Source: VGBV01 sp963813725
Lineage (GTDB): Bacteria > Actinomycetota > Thermoleophilia > Solirubrobacterales > 70-9
Length of the DNA: 64,000 nucleotides
Reading direction: 5' to 3'
Assembly: GCA_963813725.1 (NCBI GenBank)
Contig: CAWFAI010000009.1
Span: 62,001-126,000 of the forward strand
Positions 7,067 through 15,513 of this stretch are shown piece by piece; within the stretch, counting starts at the first letter, position 1, and every line of letters begins with the position of its first letter. The notes under the pieces are model-generated. The model did no database searches and was not told the DNA's origin. It worked only from the letters and a program-made list of their open reading frames with translations. The translations under genes and the position numbers were made by a program.

Positions 7067-8332
7067 CTACTCCCTGATCTGGCCGCTGCCGTGGACGACG
7101 TACTTGGTCGTGGTCAGCTCGCGCAGCCCGATCGGGCCGCGCGCGTGCAGCTTCTGGGTCGAATTGCCGATCTCCGCGCCCATCCCGAACTCGTACCCGT
7201 CGGTGAAGCGCGTGGACGCGTTCACGTACACGGCGGCCGAGTCCACGCTCTCGGTGAACTCGCGCGCCGCCTGCTGGGAGGAGGTCACGATCGCGTCGGA
7301 ATGCCCCGTCCCGTGCCTGTTCACGTGCTGAATCGCGTCCTCCAGCGAGTCGACCACGCCGATGGCCATCTTCAGGCCGTGGTACTCGGTGTCCCAGTCC
7401 TCGTCGCTCGCGTCCCCCACGGGAGCCTGCCCGGCCTCCGCGCGCGTGCGCTCGTCGCCGACCAGCTCGACACCCGCGGCGTCCAGCTCGCCGAGCAGCG
7501 GCGGCAGCAGCTCCGCGGCGACGCTGCGGTGCACCAGCAGCGTCTCGGCCGCGTTGCAGACGCCCGGCCGCTGCACCTTCGCGTTGTAGGCGATCCGGCG
7601 CGCCATCTCCAGATCAGCGTCCTCATGCACGTAGACGTGGCAGTTGCCGGCCGCGGCGTACATCACCGGCACCCTCGCCACCGCCTTCAGCGCGTTCTTC
7701 AGACCCTCGCCCCCGCGCGGGATGATCAGATCCACCAGCCCCTCCTGGGTCGCGAGCTCCCCCAGCTGTTCCCGGCCTCCGCCGACGAGCAGCGTCACGG
7801 CCGCCTGGGGCAGCCCCTCCTGGGCCAGCGACTCCGCCACCAGCCCGGCCAGCATCCCGTTCGAAGTCTCGGCCGCGCTCGAACCGCGCAGCACCACCGC
7901 GTTGCCGCTCTTCAGGCACAGCGCCGCCGCGTCGATGGTCACGTTCGGCCGCGCCTCGTAGACGATCCCGATCACGCCCAGCGGCGCCCGCTGCTTCTGC
8001 ACCTGCAGCCCGTTCTCGAGCGTCCAGCTCTCGGCGATCTCGCCCACCGGGTCCTCCAGCTCCGCGATCTCGCGCACCCCGGTCGCCATCTCGGCCACGC
8101 GTTCCTCGGTCAGCGTCAGGCGGTCGATCAGCGCCTCGGTCAGGCCCTCCTCGCGCCCGGCCTCGACGTCGGCCGCGTTCGCCTCCAGCAGCTCCGCGGC
8201 GCGCGCCTCGATGCGGTCGGCCAGGTCGCGCAGGCAGGCGTCCTTGGCGGCCCTGTCGGTGCGCGCGAGCCGGTGCGAAGCCTCCTTCGCCGCCACGCAT
8301 ACGTCGTGAACGCTCTGGGCAACCGTCGCCAT
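7067..8332 (-). CDS. proA: Glutamate-5-semialdehyde dehydrogenase (gamma-glutamyl phosphate reductase)
   Basis: ProA reduces gamma-glutamyl phosphate to glutamate semialdehyde, the second step of proline synthesis; proB lies 6 kb upstream on the same strand. The 421-residue product shows GVIGIVYEARPNVTIDAAAL, CLKSGNAVVLRGSSAAE and the catalytic Cys in KVQRPGVCNAAETLL. Further marks are DSAAVYVNASTRFTDGYEFG and the C-terminal GAEIGNSTQKLHARGPIGL. I chose ATG 8332; an adjacent in-frame GTG at 8335 is also possible. The frame is intact. Confidence 0.95.
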   Translation of the reverse strand: MATVAQSVHDVCVAAKEASHRLARTDRAAKDACLRDLADRIEARAAELLEANAADVEAGREEGLTEALIDRLTLTEERVAEMATGVREIAELEDPVGEIAESWTLENGLQVQKQRAPLGVIGIVYEARPNVTIDAAALCLKSGNAVVLRGSSAAETSNGMLAGLVAESLAQEGLPQAAVTLLVGGGREQLGELATQEGLVDLIIPRGGEGLKNALKAVARVPVMYAAAGNCHVYVHEDADLEMARRIAYNAKVQRPGVCNAAETLLVHRSVAAELLPPLLGELDAAGVELVGDERTRAEAGQAPVGDASDEDWDTEYHGLKMAIGVVDSLEDAIQHVNRHGTGHSDAIVTSSQQAAREFTESVDSAAVYVNASTRFTDGYEFGMGAEIGNSTQKLHARGPIGLRELTTTKYVVHGSGQIRE

Positions 8333-8392
8333 CACGAAAAGACTAGCCAGCGCCTGCCGGCGCGTGGGCGCCCGCTCCCTAGCGTCACCCCG

Positions 8393-8518
8393 ATGCGTGG
8401 ACTGGCTCTCGCAGTCGTCCTAGCAGGGATCGTCCGCAACGGCGCGCACGTCGACGCTCTCTACCACCCCAGGGGCACGGCCGCCCGCGCGATCCGCGCG
8501 TTCCTTCGCCGCCGCTAG
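8393..8518 (+). CDS. Possible small hydrophobic-start protein, 41 residues
   Basis: This short plus-strand ORF (MRGLALAVVLAGIVRNGAHV onward, ending RAFLRRR) lies between proA and the kinase gene, both on the minus strand, in DNA not used by either. It has a short hydrophobic start and a basic end, like many tiny predicted proteins. No clear ribosome site precedes it and I recognise no family. It is offered only because the gap holds nothing else. Confidence 0.2.
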   Translation: MRGLALAVVLAGIVRNGAHVDALYHPRGTAARAIRAFLRRR

Positions 8519-8521
8519 CCC

Positions 8522-10026
8522 TCAGCCCTCGTCGTCGCCGCCGGAGTCGCCCCCACCCTCGCCGGAGCCACCGCCCGCCGCCGCGTAAGCCGCCTCCAGC
8601 TCGCGCTTCACGGTTCCGCGCTGGTTGGGGATCTCGAGACGCTGCTCCAGGATCGGAATCGCCTCCTCGGGGCGTCCGGCCAGGCGCAGGGCGTTGCCGA
8701 GGTTGAAGAGGGCATAGGCATAGGTGCGGTCCTCGCTGCCCTCCCCGAAGGACGCCACGGCGCGCTCGAGCACCGGGATCGCCTCGTCGTATCGGCCCTC
8801 CTGGATCAGCGAGAAGCCGAGGTCGTTCAGCGCGGCTCCGCGAGGTCCCCTCGCTCGCCGGCTCGGGCTGCGCCGTGGGCGGCTCCGCCGCCGGCTCTGG
8901 CGCCGGCTCCGGCTCCTGCTCCGGCTTCTCGGCAGGCGCCTTGGGCTCGGACTGCGCCGACTCCTTGGTGCCGCCGTCCGAGTCGCCGTCCCCGCCGCTG
9001 CTGAGCGCGACGCCGCCGACCGCCAGCAGGCCGAGGGCGAGCAGCCCGATCGCGAGGGCCCGGCCCGAGCGTCCGCCGCCCGCGCCGAGCGCGGCCGGGC
9101 GCGGCCGGGTCGCGGTGCCGCCGGGGGCCGCCCTCGCGTACCGGCGGGGCAGCCCGCCGAGTCGTCGCCTCGCCGCCGCGGGGCGCCGCGGCCGGCGCGT
9201 CGCCCTTGGCCAGCGCCGCCTCGAGCTCGTCCACGAACCTGCCCGCGGAGGGCTGGCGCCTGCCGGGCTCGTCGTCCATCGCCCGCTCCAGCACCGCGAC
9301 GGCCGTGGCGGGGCCCGTCGGCCAGTCGCGCGCGAGGTCGGCCGGCGCCGCGCGCGGCCGCCTCGCCGGTGGAGGCCGCCTCGCTCGGAGGACGGCCCGA
9401 GAGCAGCTCGTAGGCGACGGCCGCGAGCGCGTAGGTGTCGCTCTCGGGGCCGCCGGCGCCCGGGCCCGCCAGCCGCTCGGGCGACATGTAGGGCAGCGTC
9501 CCCACGACGCTGCCCTCGCTGGTGATCTGGCTGGCGCCGACCGCCCTGGCGATGCCGAGGTCGGCGAGCTTGACCGTCCCGTCCTCGCCCACCAGGATGT
9601 TCCCCGGCTTCACGTCGCGGTGGACGACCCCCTCGGCGTGGGCGTGATCGAGCGCGTCCGCGACGCTCCGCAGGATCGGCAGAGCCCGCGAGGGCTTCAT
9701 CGGCCGCCCCGCCAGCTCGGAGAGCGGCTTGCCCTTCACGTACTCCATCACGATCAGCGCGCCCTCCTCGGCGGCCACCGTGTCGTAGACCGCGACGAGG
9801 TTGGGGTGGTTGAGCGCGGCGCCCGAGGCGCGCCTCCTGCTCGAAGCGGCGCAGGCTGGCCTCGGGCGCGTCGGTGTGCAGCCGCTTGACCGCGACCTCG
9901 CGCCCCAGGCGCTCGTCCTCGGCGAGGAACACCGTCGCCATCCCGCCCGGACCCGAGCCGGCGCAGCACGCGGTAGCGGCCCGCCAGCGGCGTGCCGGCC
10001 CGGATCTCGGCGGTGATCAGGCTCAC
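8522..10026 (-). CDS. Membrane Ser/Thr protein kinase with extracellular TPR repeats, frameshifted
   Basis: PknB-type kinases sense envelope signals and phosphorylate Ser/Thr residues. GTG 10026 opens AGTPLAGRYRVLRRLGSG (P-loop), continued in other frames by MATVFLAEDERLGREVAVKR with the ATP-binding Lys. Next come the catalytic loop HRDVKPGNIL, ADLGIARA (the DFG-equivalent) and GTLPYMSPERLAG. A transmembrane segment ALAIGLLALGLLAVGGVAL follows, then an acidic Pro/Glu linker. The C-terminal TPR-like repeats are YDEAIPVLERAVASFGEG and ALFNLGNALRLAGRPEEAIP, ending in a Gly/Asp-rich tail. At least four frameshifts break the gene (near 9300, 9150, 8850 and 9950). It begins ten bases after the pfpI-like stop. 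Confidence 0.75.
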
Positions 10027-10036
10027 GGCGCCCCGG

Positions 10037-10612
10037 TCAGGCGGTCTTCGCGGCCTGCTCTGAGTGCACGCCCTCGGCGAACTCCTCGATCGCCTTGTCG
10101 ATGAACGCCGGGAGGTCGTCCGGCTTGCGGCTGGTCACCAGCCCGGAGTCGGTCACGACCTCCTCGTCCACCCACTCGCCGCCGGCGTTGCGGATGTCGG
10201 TCTGCAGGCTCGGGAACGAGGTCAGGGTCCGTCCCTCGACGACGTCCGCCTCCACCAGCAACCAGGGCGCGTGACAGATCGCCGCCACCGGCTTGCCCGC
10301 CTCGAAGAAGGCGCGAACGAAGCCGACCGCGTCTGCGTCCGTCCGGAGGTTGTCCGGATTGGCGACCCCGCCGGGCAGCAGCAGCCCGTCGTAGACGGCT
10401 GCGTCGGCGTCGCCCACGGCGCGATCGACCTCGAACTTGTCCGCCTTGTCGAGGTGGTCGACCGCCTGGATCCGTCCCGCCTCGGGCGCGATCAGCTCGG
10501 TCTCCGCCCCGGCGGCCTCGATCGCCTTGCGCGGCTCGACCAGCTCCACCTGCTCGACCCCCTCGTTGTCGACGAGGATCGCGATGCGCTTGCCGTTCAA
10601 ATCGGATGGCAC
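10037..10612 (-). CDS. DJ-1/PfpI family protein (class I glutamine amidotransferase-like)
   Basis: The 191-residue protein has the DJ-1/PfpI fold. It shows KRIAILVDNEGVEQVELVEP, the Glu-containing segment, YDGLLLPGGVANPDNLRTD, and the nucleophile elbow AAICHAPWLL with Cys113-His114. The C-terminal NAGGEWVDEEVVTDSGLVTS is typical of PfpI/YhbO members, reported variously as proteases or deglycases of glycated molecules. Length is usual for single-domain members. A kinase gene follows within ten bases on the same strand, suggesting joint expression. The leader upstream contains a notable inverted repeat at 10715-10740. Confidence 0.88.
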   Translation of the reverse strand: MPSDLNGKRIAILVDNEGVEQVELVEPRKAIEAAGAETELIAPEAGRIQAVDHLDKADKFEVDRAVGDADAAVYDGLLLPGGVANPDNLRTDADAVGFVRAFFEAGKPVAAICHAPWLLVEADVVEGRTLTSFPSLQTDIRNAGGEWVDEEVVTDSGLVTSRKPDDLPAFIDKAIEEFAEGVHSEQAAKTA

Positions 10613-10714
10613 GAGAGGCTCCTTTCGCTTGGCTTGGACTTCCGTTGGCTCCGCGAGCGGGCAGCGTGGTTCGTCCCCTACGCATACCCCGCCCTGCCGT
10701 CGAGTACCCCGTTT

Positions 10715-10740
10715 CCCGGTTACTGAAAACCGGGTAACCG
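10715..10740. promoter_or_regulatory. Two mutually exclusive inverted repeats between PfpI and aldehyde dehydrogenase genes
   Basis: CCCGGTT (10715-10721) pairs with AACCGGG (10728-10734) across six bases. Overlapping it, CGGTTAC (10717-10723) pairs with GTAACCG (10734-10740). The two 7-bp stems share bases, so only one can form at a time. On the minus strand this lies after the aldehyde dehydrogenase stop and before pfpI. It could be a terminator without a clear T-run, an operator, or an RNA switch-like element. Confidence 0.4.
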
Positions 10741-10775
10741 AAACGAGAGCGCTGCCGAACGGCCGGAGGCGCGCC

Positions 10776-12242
10776 TCAGAGCTGGATCGACTTGACCTCG
10801 AGGAATTCCTCGAGGCCGAAGCGCCCGAGCTCGCGCCCGTGGCCCGACTGCTTGTAGCCGCCGAACGGCGCCAGCGGATTGAAGGTGGCGCCGTTGATCT
10901 GCACCTGCCCCGTCCTCATCCGCCGCGCGAACGCCTTCGCCCGCTCGGGGTCGGACGACCAGACGCCGCCGTCGAGGCCGTAGATCGTGCCGTTGGCGAT
11001 CTGCGCCGCCTCGTCCTCGTCCTCGTAGGGGATGATCGAGAGCACCGGCCCGAAGATCTCCTCCTGGGCGATCGTCATCTCGGGCTTCACCTCGGAGAAG
11101 ACGGTGGGCCGCACGAAGTAACCGCTCTCCAGCCCGTCGGGCGCCTCGGCGCCGCCGGTGACGAGCTTCGCACCCTCCTCCTCGCCCTTGGCGATGTAGT
11201 CGCGGACGCGGTCGCGCTGTGCGTCGGAGACCAGCGGGCCCATGCGGCTGCCCTCCTCGAAGGGGTCGCCCGGGGCCATCATCTCGGCCGTCGCCGCCGC
11301 GATCCCCTCGGCCTCCGCGAGCTTGGAGCGCGGAACCAGCATCCGGGTGTGCGCGCTGCAGGTCTGCCCGGAGTTGAGGAAGCAGTTGGCGACCCCGTAG
11401 CTGACAGCCTGCTTCAGGTCGGCGTCGTCGAGGATGACGTTGGCGGACTTGCCGCCGAGCTCCAGCGATACGCGCTTCACGTTCTTGGCCGCCTCCTCGG
11501 CGACCATCTTCCCGGCGCGGGTCGAGCCGGTGAAGGAGACCATGTCGACGTCATCGTGAGCCGCGATCGCCGCGCCGACCACCGGGCCGAGGCCGGTGAC
11601 GAGGTTGAAGACGCCCGCGGGCAGCCCCAGCTCCTCGACGATCTCGGCCAGCACGAAGGCGCTGAGGGGGGTGACCTCGCTCGGCTTGGCGACCACCGAG
11701 CAGCCCGCAGCCAGCGCCGGCGCGACCTTGGCGCAGAGCTGGTGCAGCGGGTAGTTCCACGGCGTGATCGCCCCCACCACCCCGATCGGCTCGCGCACCA
11801 CAAGCGAGTTGCCGACGTGTTCCTCCCAGGCGACCTCGCGCGCGACCTGCGCGGTGCCGCCGAAGTCCATCGCGGGGAGGCCCGCCTGGATCGTCCGCGA
11901 CTGCTCCAGCGGCATCCCGACCTCGGCCGCGATCAGGGCGGCGATCTCGTCGCCCCGGGCAGCCAGCGCGGCCGCGATCCCCTGCAGGGCGTCGAGCCGG
12001 GCCTCGAAGGGCACCGCCGACCATGCCTCGAAGCCGGCGCGGGCGGCCGCGACGGCGCGGTCCACGTCCTCGGGCGTGCCCTCCGGCACGCGCCCGATCA
12101 CCTGCTCGGTGGTCGAGTCGAACACCTCGATCGAGCCGGAGCCCGCGGGATCGACCCACTCGCCTCCGATGTAGAGCTTGTCGCGCTCGATCGGCTCGGT
12201 GGGACGGCCGGCGGGCGGCGCGGCGGGAGCCTCAGTTGCCAA
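10776..12242 (-). CDS. NAD(P)-dependent aldehyde dehydrogenase
   Basis: This is a full-length (488 residues) member of the aldehyde dehydrogenase superfamily, oxidising an aldehyde to its acid. It shows GAITPWNYPLHQLCAKVAPA, FTGSTRAGKMV, the general base Glu261 in LELGGKSANV, and the catalytic Cys295 in FLNSGQTCSAHT. EEIFGPVLSIIPYEDEDEA and PFGGYKQSGHGRELG near the end are also typical. The start (ATG 12242) overlaps the end of the GMC oxidoreductase gene by 11 bases, so the two are co-translated. The pair would convert an alcohol to a carboxylic acid. The natural substrate cannot be read from sequence. Confidence 0.93.
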   Translation of the reverse strand: MATEAPAAPPAGRPTEPIERDKLYIGGEWVDPAGSGSIEVFDSTTEQVIGRVPEGTPEDVDRAVAAARAGFEAWSAVPFEARLDALQGIAAALAARGDEIAALIAAEVGMPLEQSRTIQAGLPAMDFGGTAQVAREVAWEEHVGNSLVVREPIGVVGAITPWNYPLHQLCAKVAPALAAGCSVVAKPSEVTPLSAFVLAEIVEELGLPAGVFNLVTGLGPVVGAAIAAHDDVDMVSFTGSTRAGKMVAEEAAKNVKRVSLELGGKSANVILDDADLKQAVSYGVANCFLNSGQTCSAHTRMLVPRSKLAEAEGIAAATAEMMAPGDPFEEGSRMGPLVSDAQRDRVRDYIAKGEEEGAKLVTGGAEAPDGLESGYFVRPTVFSEVKPEMTIAQEEIFGPVLSIIPYEDEDEAAQIANGTIYGLDGGVWSSDPERAKAFARRMRTGQVQINGATFNPLAPFGGYKQSGHGRELGRFGLEEFLEVKSIQL

Positions 12243-14246
12243 CGGGGACCTCCCTCTCCGACTTGTCAGGGGCCGCGGCCCCGGCGTCCTCGGCGATCGC
12301 GTGGGCGGTGCGCCTGGCGAGGGCCATGATCGTGATCATCGGGTTGGTCCCCGAAGGAGTCGGGAAGGCGCTCGCGTCGCCGATCCAGACGCCCTTGGCG
12401 TCGTGCAGCTCGCCGCGCGGGTCAGCCACGGACTTATCGGGGTCCTGTCCCATGCGGCAGGTCCCCATCTGGTGGGCGCTGAAGAGGCGGTGTCCGCCCA
12501 TCCGGTAGGGCATGCGCGTGACGCCCGCGATGTAGGACTCCAGGTCGTCCCCGCGACGCCAGGTCGGCGCCCCGGCAGCGAGCGCCGTGATCGTGTGGGC
12601 GCCGGCGGTCTCGTGCAGGCGAACCTGGGCCTCGATGCCCTTCTGCATCGTGGCGATGTCCACCTCGTCGGTGACCGCGTACATGGGCACCGCCTCGCCG
12701 GCGGCGTCGATGCCGACGCTGCCATGCCCGTGGTCGCGGGTCAGCGCCACGAACGTGCCGGTGAAGCGGAATTGGGTCATGCGCTCCTTGTGGTCGGCGC
12801 CGGAGGTCCAGGGCGTCGCCGAGCCGATCAGGCCCGGCGCGTACTGCGCCGTCTCGATTAGGGGTCCATAGCCGTCCGTCTCGGCGGTGATGAACTCGTC
12901 GCACAACGCCGCCTGCGGCGGCCCCCACCAGGCGCGCTGGTCCTCGCCGTAGACGCCCGAAGACGGCGGTGGTCGGGTGCAGTCGCAGGTACTTGCCGGT
13001 CGCGGGGCCACCGATCTCAGAGCGCAGCAGCAGCGCCGGCGACTCGAGCGCCCCAGACGCGACCACCACTCGCGGGAGCGCGGACCGTGACCGCGACGGG
13101 GGTCCCCTCGGGGTCGGCCCAGCCGTACACGGCCTCGACGCCCGCGGCGCGGCCGTCCTCGACCAGCACCTTGGTCGCGCGGCAGTTCGCAACCAGCCGG
13201 GCGCCTTCGGCGTGAGCGTCAGCGAGCCAGGTCCGGTCGGCGCTGCGCTTGCTCCCGGACTGGTCCCCGAAGCCGAGGAAGCCGGCGGACTCGGGGTCAT
13301 ATGAGTCGGGGTCGGTGTTGCGGGTGATGCGCTTGAAGCTCCAGTCGAGCGCCTCGCAGGCCTCGGCCATGCGCTGCTGAGGCCCGTTCAGGTCGCTGCA
13401 CGTGTCGGTCACGCCGAGCCGGCTCCAGACCGCGTCCAGGTGCCCGTCGAAGTCGGGGCCGTCCACCCCGTCGAGCCCGTGCTCGCTCGCCCACTGCTTC
13501 CGCACCCAGTCCTTGGTGCGCAGGCAGTTGGTCCAGTTGATCGTGGTGCCTCCCCCGAGCGTCGTGCCGCTGACGAGGCTGACGTTGCCGTCCGCCGTCG
13601 GCGTGGGCCCGCCGCGCCAGAACATCTCCTGGTAGGCCTTGAACTCGAGCTGGGCGAAGTCGGACTCGTTGAAGTAGCCGGCGGCGTCGAGCACGACCAC
13701 GTCCATGCCGCGCTCGGCCAGCGCCGCGGCGATCACCGAGCCGCCCGCCCCTGAGCCGACGATGCAGACGTCGGCCTCGATCGTCTCCTGGCCCTCGGGC
13801 ACGTGCAGCTCCAGCGCCTTCGGCTCCTCCGGAGGCGGCGAGATCGGCCCCGGGTAGCCGAGCACCTTCCAGTTGACGTTCTGGCCGGTGCTCGCGTCGG
13901 GCGCCCCGTAGGTGATGAACAGCGTCATCCCGATCAGCGCCGCGATCCCGGCCGCGGGCTCGGGGCCGGAGAGGGCGATGTTGCGCAGGATCTGCTCGCG
14001 CGACTCCTGCGAGGGCGAGCGCAGGATGCCCTGTGCGCCGATCGCGTCCAGCAGCTGCACCAGGCCGCCGCGAAGCAGCTCGTCGGGGATGCCGTTGATC
14101 AGCTCCTCGACGCCGAGGTGGATACCCATGTCGGTCGCGCTCCGCCCCCAGAAGCCCTCTGGATCCGGCTCGCGCTCGATTGACGGCACGACCGTGTCGC
14201 AGACCGCCGCCAGGACCTTGCGCTCCGCGTCGCCCAGCACCTGCAC
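12232..14246 (-). CDS. GMC-family FAD alcohol oxidoreductase, frameshifted
   Basis: GTG 14246 follows GGAGGAGGAG. About 150 N-terminal residues (GDAERKVLAAVCDTVVPSIE onward) resemble the helical extension of long-chain alcohol oxidases or gluconate dehydrogenase subunit 3. The FAD-binding fold follows with DVCIVGSGAGGSVIAAALAE and TTLGGGTTINWTNCLRTKDW. The middle (RVVVASGALESPALLLRSEI) and the C-terminal part with HQMGTCRMGQDPDKSV and SAFPTPSGTNPMITIMALA lie in two further frames. At least two indels occur near 13020-13090 and 12965. The downstream aldehyde dehydrogenase overlaps its 3' end, so an alcohol-to-acid oxidation module is likely. Confidence 0.82.
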
Positions 14247-14303
14247 CGTCTCCTCCTCCGCTCCGATGCCGCGAACTTTAGTGGTTGGTCGGAAAGCCCC
14301 TGG

Positions 14304-15407
14304 TCAGGTGAGGACGAAGTAGTCCCGGTGCACTGCTTCCTCGGAGGCGTGCGGAAGCAGCTCGCGGACCTGCTCGGAGCGCATGCCCTTGATCCGGCGC
14401 AGCTCCTCGGCGGAGTAGTTGACGATTCCCTTGCCGATCACAGCGCCTGCGGTCTCCTCGCCGTCGGTCGAGATCTCGACGGCGTCCCCGGCCTCGAACT
14501 GCCCCTCGACGCCGGTGATGCCGACGGGCAGCAGGCTGCTGCCCCGCTCGCGCAGCACGCGCGCGGCGCCATCGTCGACGCGAACGGTGCCGTGGATCGG
14601 CTTCGCGTAGCGCAGCCAGAGCTTGAAGCTCGATCCCCGCTCGCGATGAGGCCGAAAGCGGGTGCCGACTTCCTCCCCTGCGGCGGCCGCGGCCAGCGAG
14701 CCCTCGACGGTGCCGTCGCAGATCACCGCGGGGATGCCTGCCGCTCCCGCCATCTCCGCGGCCGCGGCCTTGCTGCGCATCCCGCCGGAGCCGAAGGGAG
14801 AGGTGTGCTCGCCGATCTTGTAGCGGTCGAGCTCTGAGGGGTCCGCGACCTGGGCGATCAGCTCGGCGTCCCGATCCTTGTGGGGATCGGCGGTGTGCAG
14901 GCCCGCGGTGTTGGTCAGCAACACCAGCAGGCGCGCCTCGATCATGATCGCGACCTGGGCGGCCAGGAAGTCGTTGTCGCCGAAGGTGATCTCGTCGGTC
15001 GCCGTGGTGTCGTTCTCGTTGATCACCGGCACCGCGTGCCATGCCAACAGCCGCCGCAGCGTCTGGCGGGCGTTCAAGTAGTGCGTGCGCCGCTGCAGGT
15101 CGGCGGCGCTCAGCAGCACCTGGGCGGCGTGCGCGTCGCGTCCAGCGAGCCGCTCCTCATAGGCCCGGAACAGCGGCCCCTGGCCCACGGCCGACGCCGC
15201 CTGCAGCTCGTCGATGCCGCGCGGGCGCGCTGTCATCCCCATCACCTCCATGCCCCGCGAGATCGCCCCCGAGGTGACCATCACCACCTCCTCGCCCCCG
15301 TCGTGCAGCTCACCGACCTGCGCGCAGACACTGTCCAGCACGTCGGCGCGAAGGGCGCCGTCGTCGGCGGAGACGATGGAAGATCCGAGCTTGACGACGA
15401 TGGTCAT
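14304..15407 (-). CDS. proB: Glutamate 5-kinase with C-terminal PUA domain
   Basis: ProB phosphorylates glutamate to start proline synthesis and is the usual feedback-inhibited step. The 367-residue product shows the amino-acid kinase core: MTIVVKLGSSIVSADDGALR, EVVMVTSGAISRGMEVMGM, VPVINENDTTATDEITFGDN, and the glycine-rich FGSGGMRSKAAAAEMAGAAG. A C-terminal PUA domain (GTVRVDDGAARVLRERGSSL onward, ending HRDYFVLT) is present. The frame is intact. proB is separated from proA here by the GMC/ALDH and kinase genes, whereas in many relatives proB and proA are adjacent. A nitrilase gene is divergent upstream. Confidence 0.95.
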   Translation of the reverse strand: MTIVVKLGSSIVSADDGALRADVLDSVCAQVGELHDGGEEVVMVTSGAISRGMEVMGMTARPRGIDELQAASAVGQGPLFRAYEERLAGRDAHAAQVLLSAADLQRRTHYLNARQTLRRLLAWHAVPVINENDTTATDEITFGDNDFLAAQVAIMIEARLLVLLTNTAGLHTADPHKDRDAELIAQVADPSELDRYKIGEHTSPFGSGGMRSKAAAAEMAGAAGIPAVICDGTVEGSLAAAAAGEEVGTRFRPHRERGSSFKLWLRYAKPIHGTVRVDDGAARVLRERGSSLLPVGITGVEGQFEAGDAVEISTDGEETAGAVIGKGIVNYSAEELRRIKGMRSEQVRELLPHASEEAVHRDYFVLT

Positions 15408-15426
15408 TTGCGCCTGAGTCTAGGTC

Positions 15427-15438
15427 TGGTACGTACCA
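15427..15438. promoter_or_regulatory. Perfect 12-bp palindrome between divergent proB and nitrilase genes
   Basis: TGGTACGTACCA is a perfect 12-bp palindrome, 20 bases upstream of the proB start codon and about 75 bases before the nitrilase start. Its place in the divergent gap suits a dimeric repressor or activator site. No second copy was noticed elsewhere in the window, so function is only suggested. Confidence 0.3.
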
Positions 15439-15513
15439 TCCACGCATGACATCTGGCCGCGGCCGTAGCGGTCGCCCCAACATGAGTCGCTACGGGCTTC
15501 GCCCTCCGCTCCA

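Noticed and set aside
6830..8518. 562-codon plus-strand frame across nadD and proA
   Set aside because: Antisense of proA; only its last 41 codons lie outside known genes and were kept as a low-confidence small ORF.
10437..12329. 630-codon plus-strand frame over the aldehyde dehydrogenase
   Set aside because: Composition (long His/Arg/Gly/Asp runs) and position show it is the reverse-strand image of the dehydrogenase.
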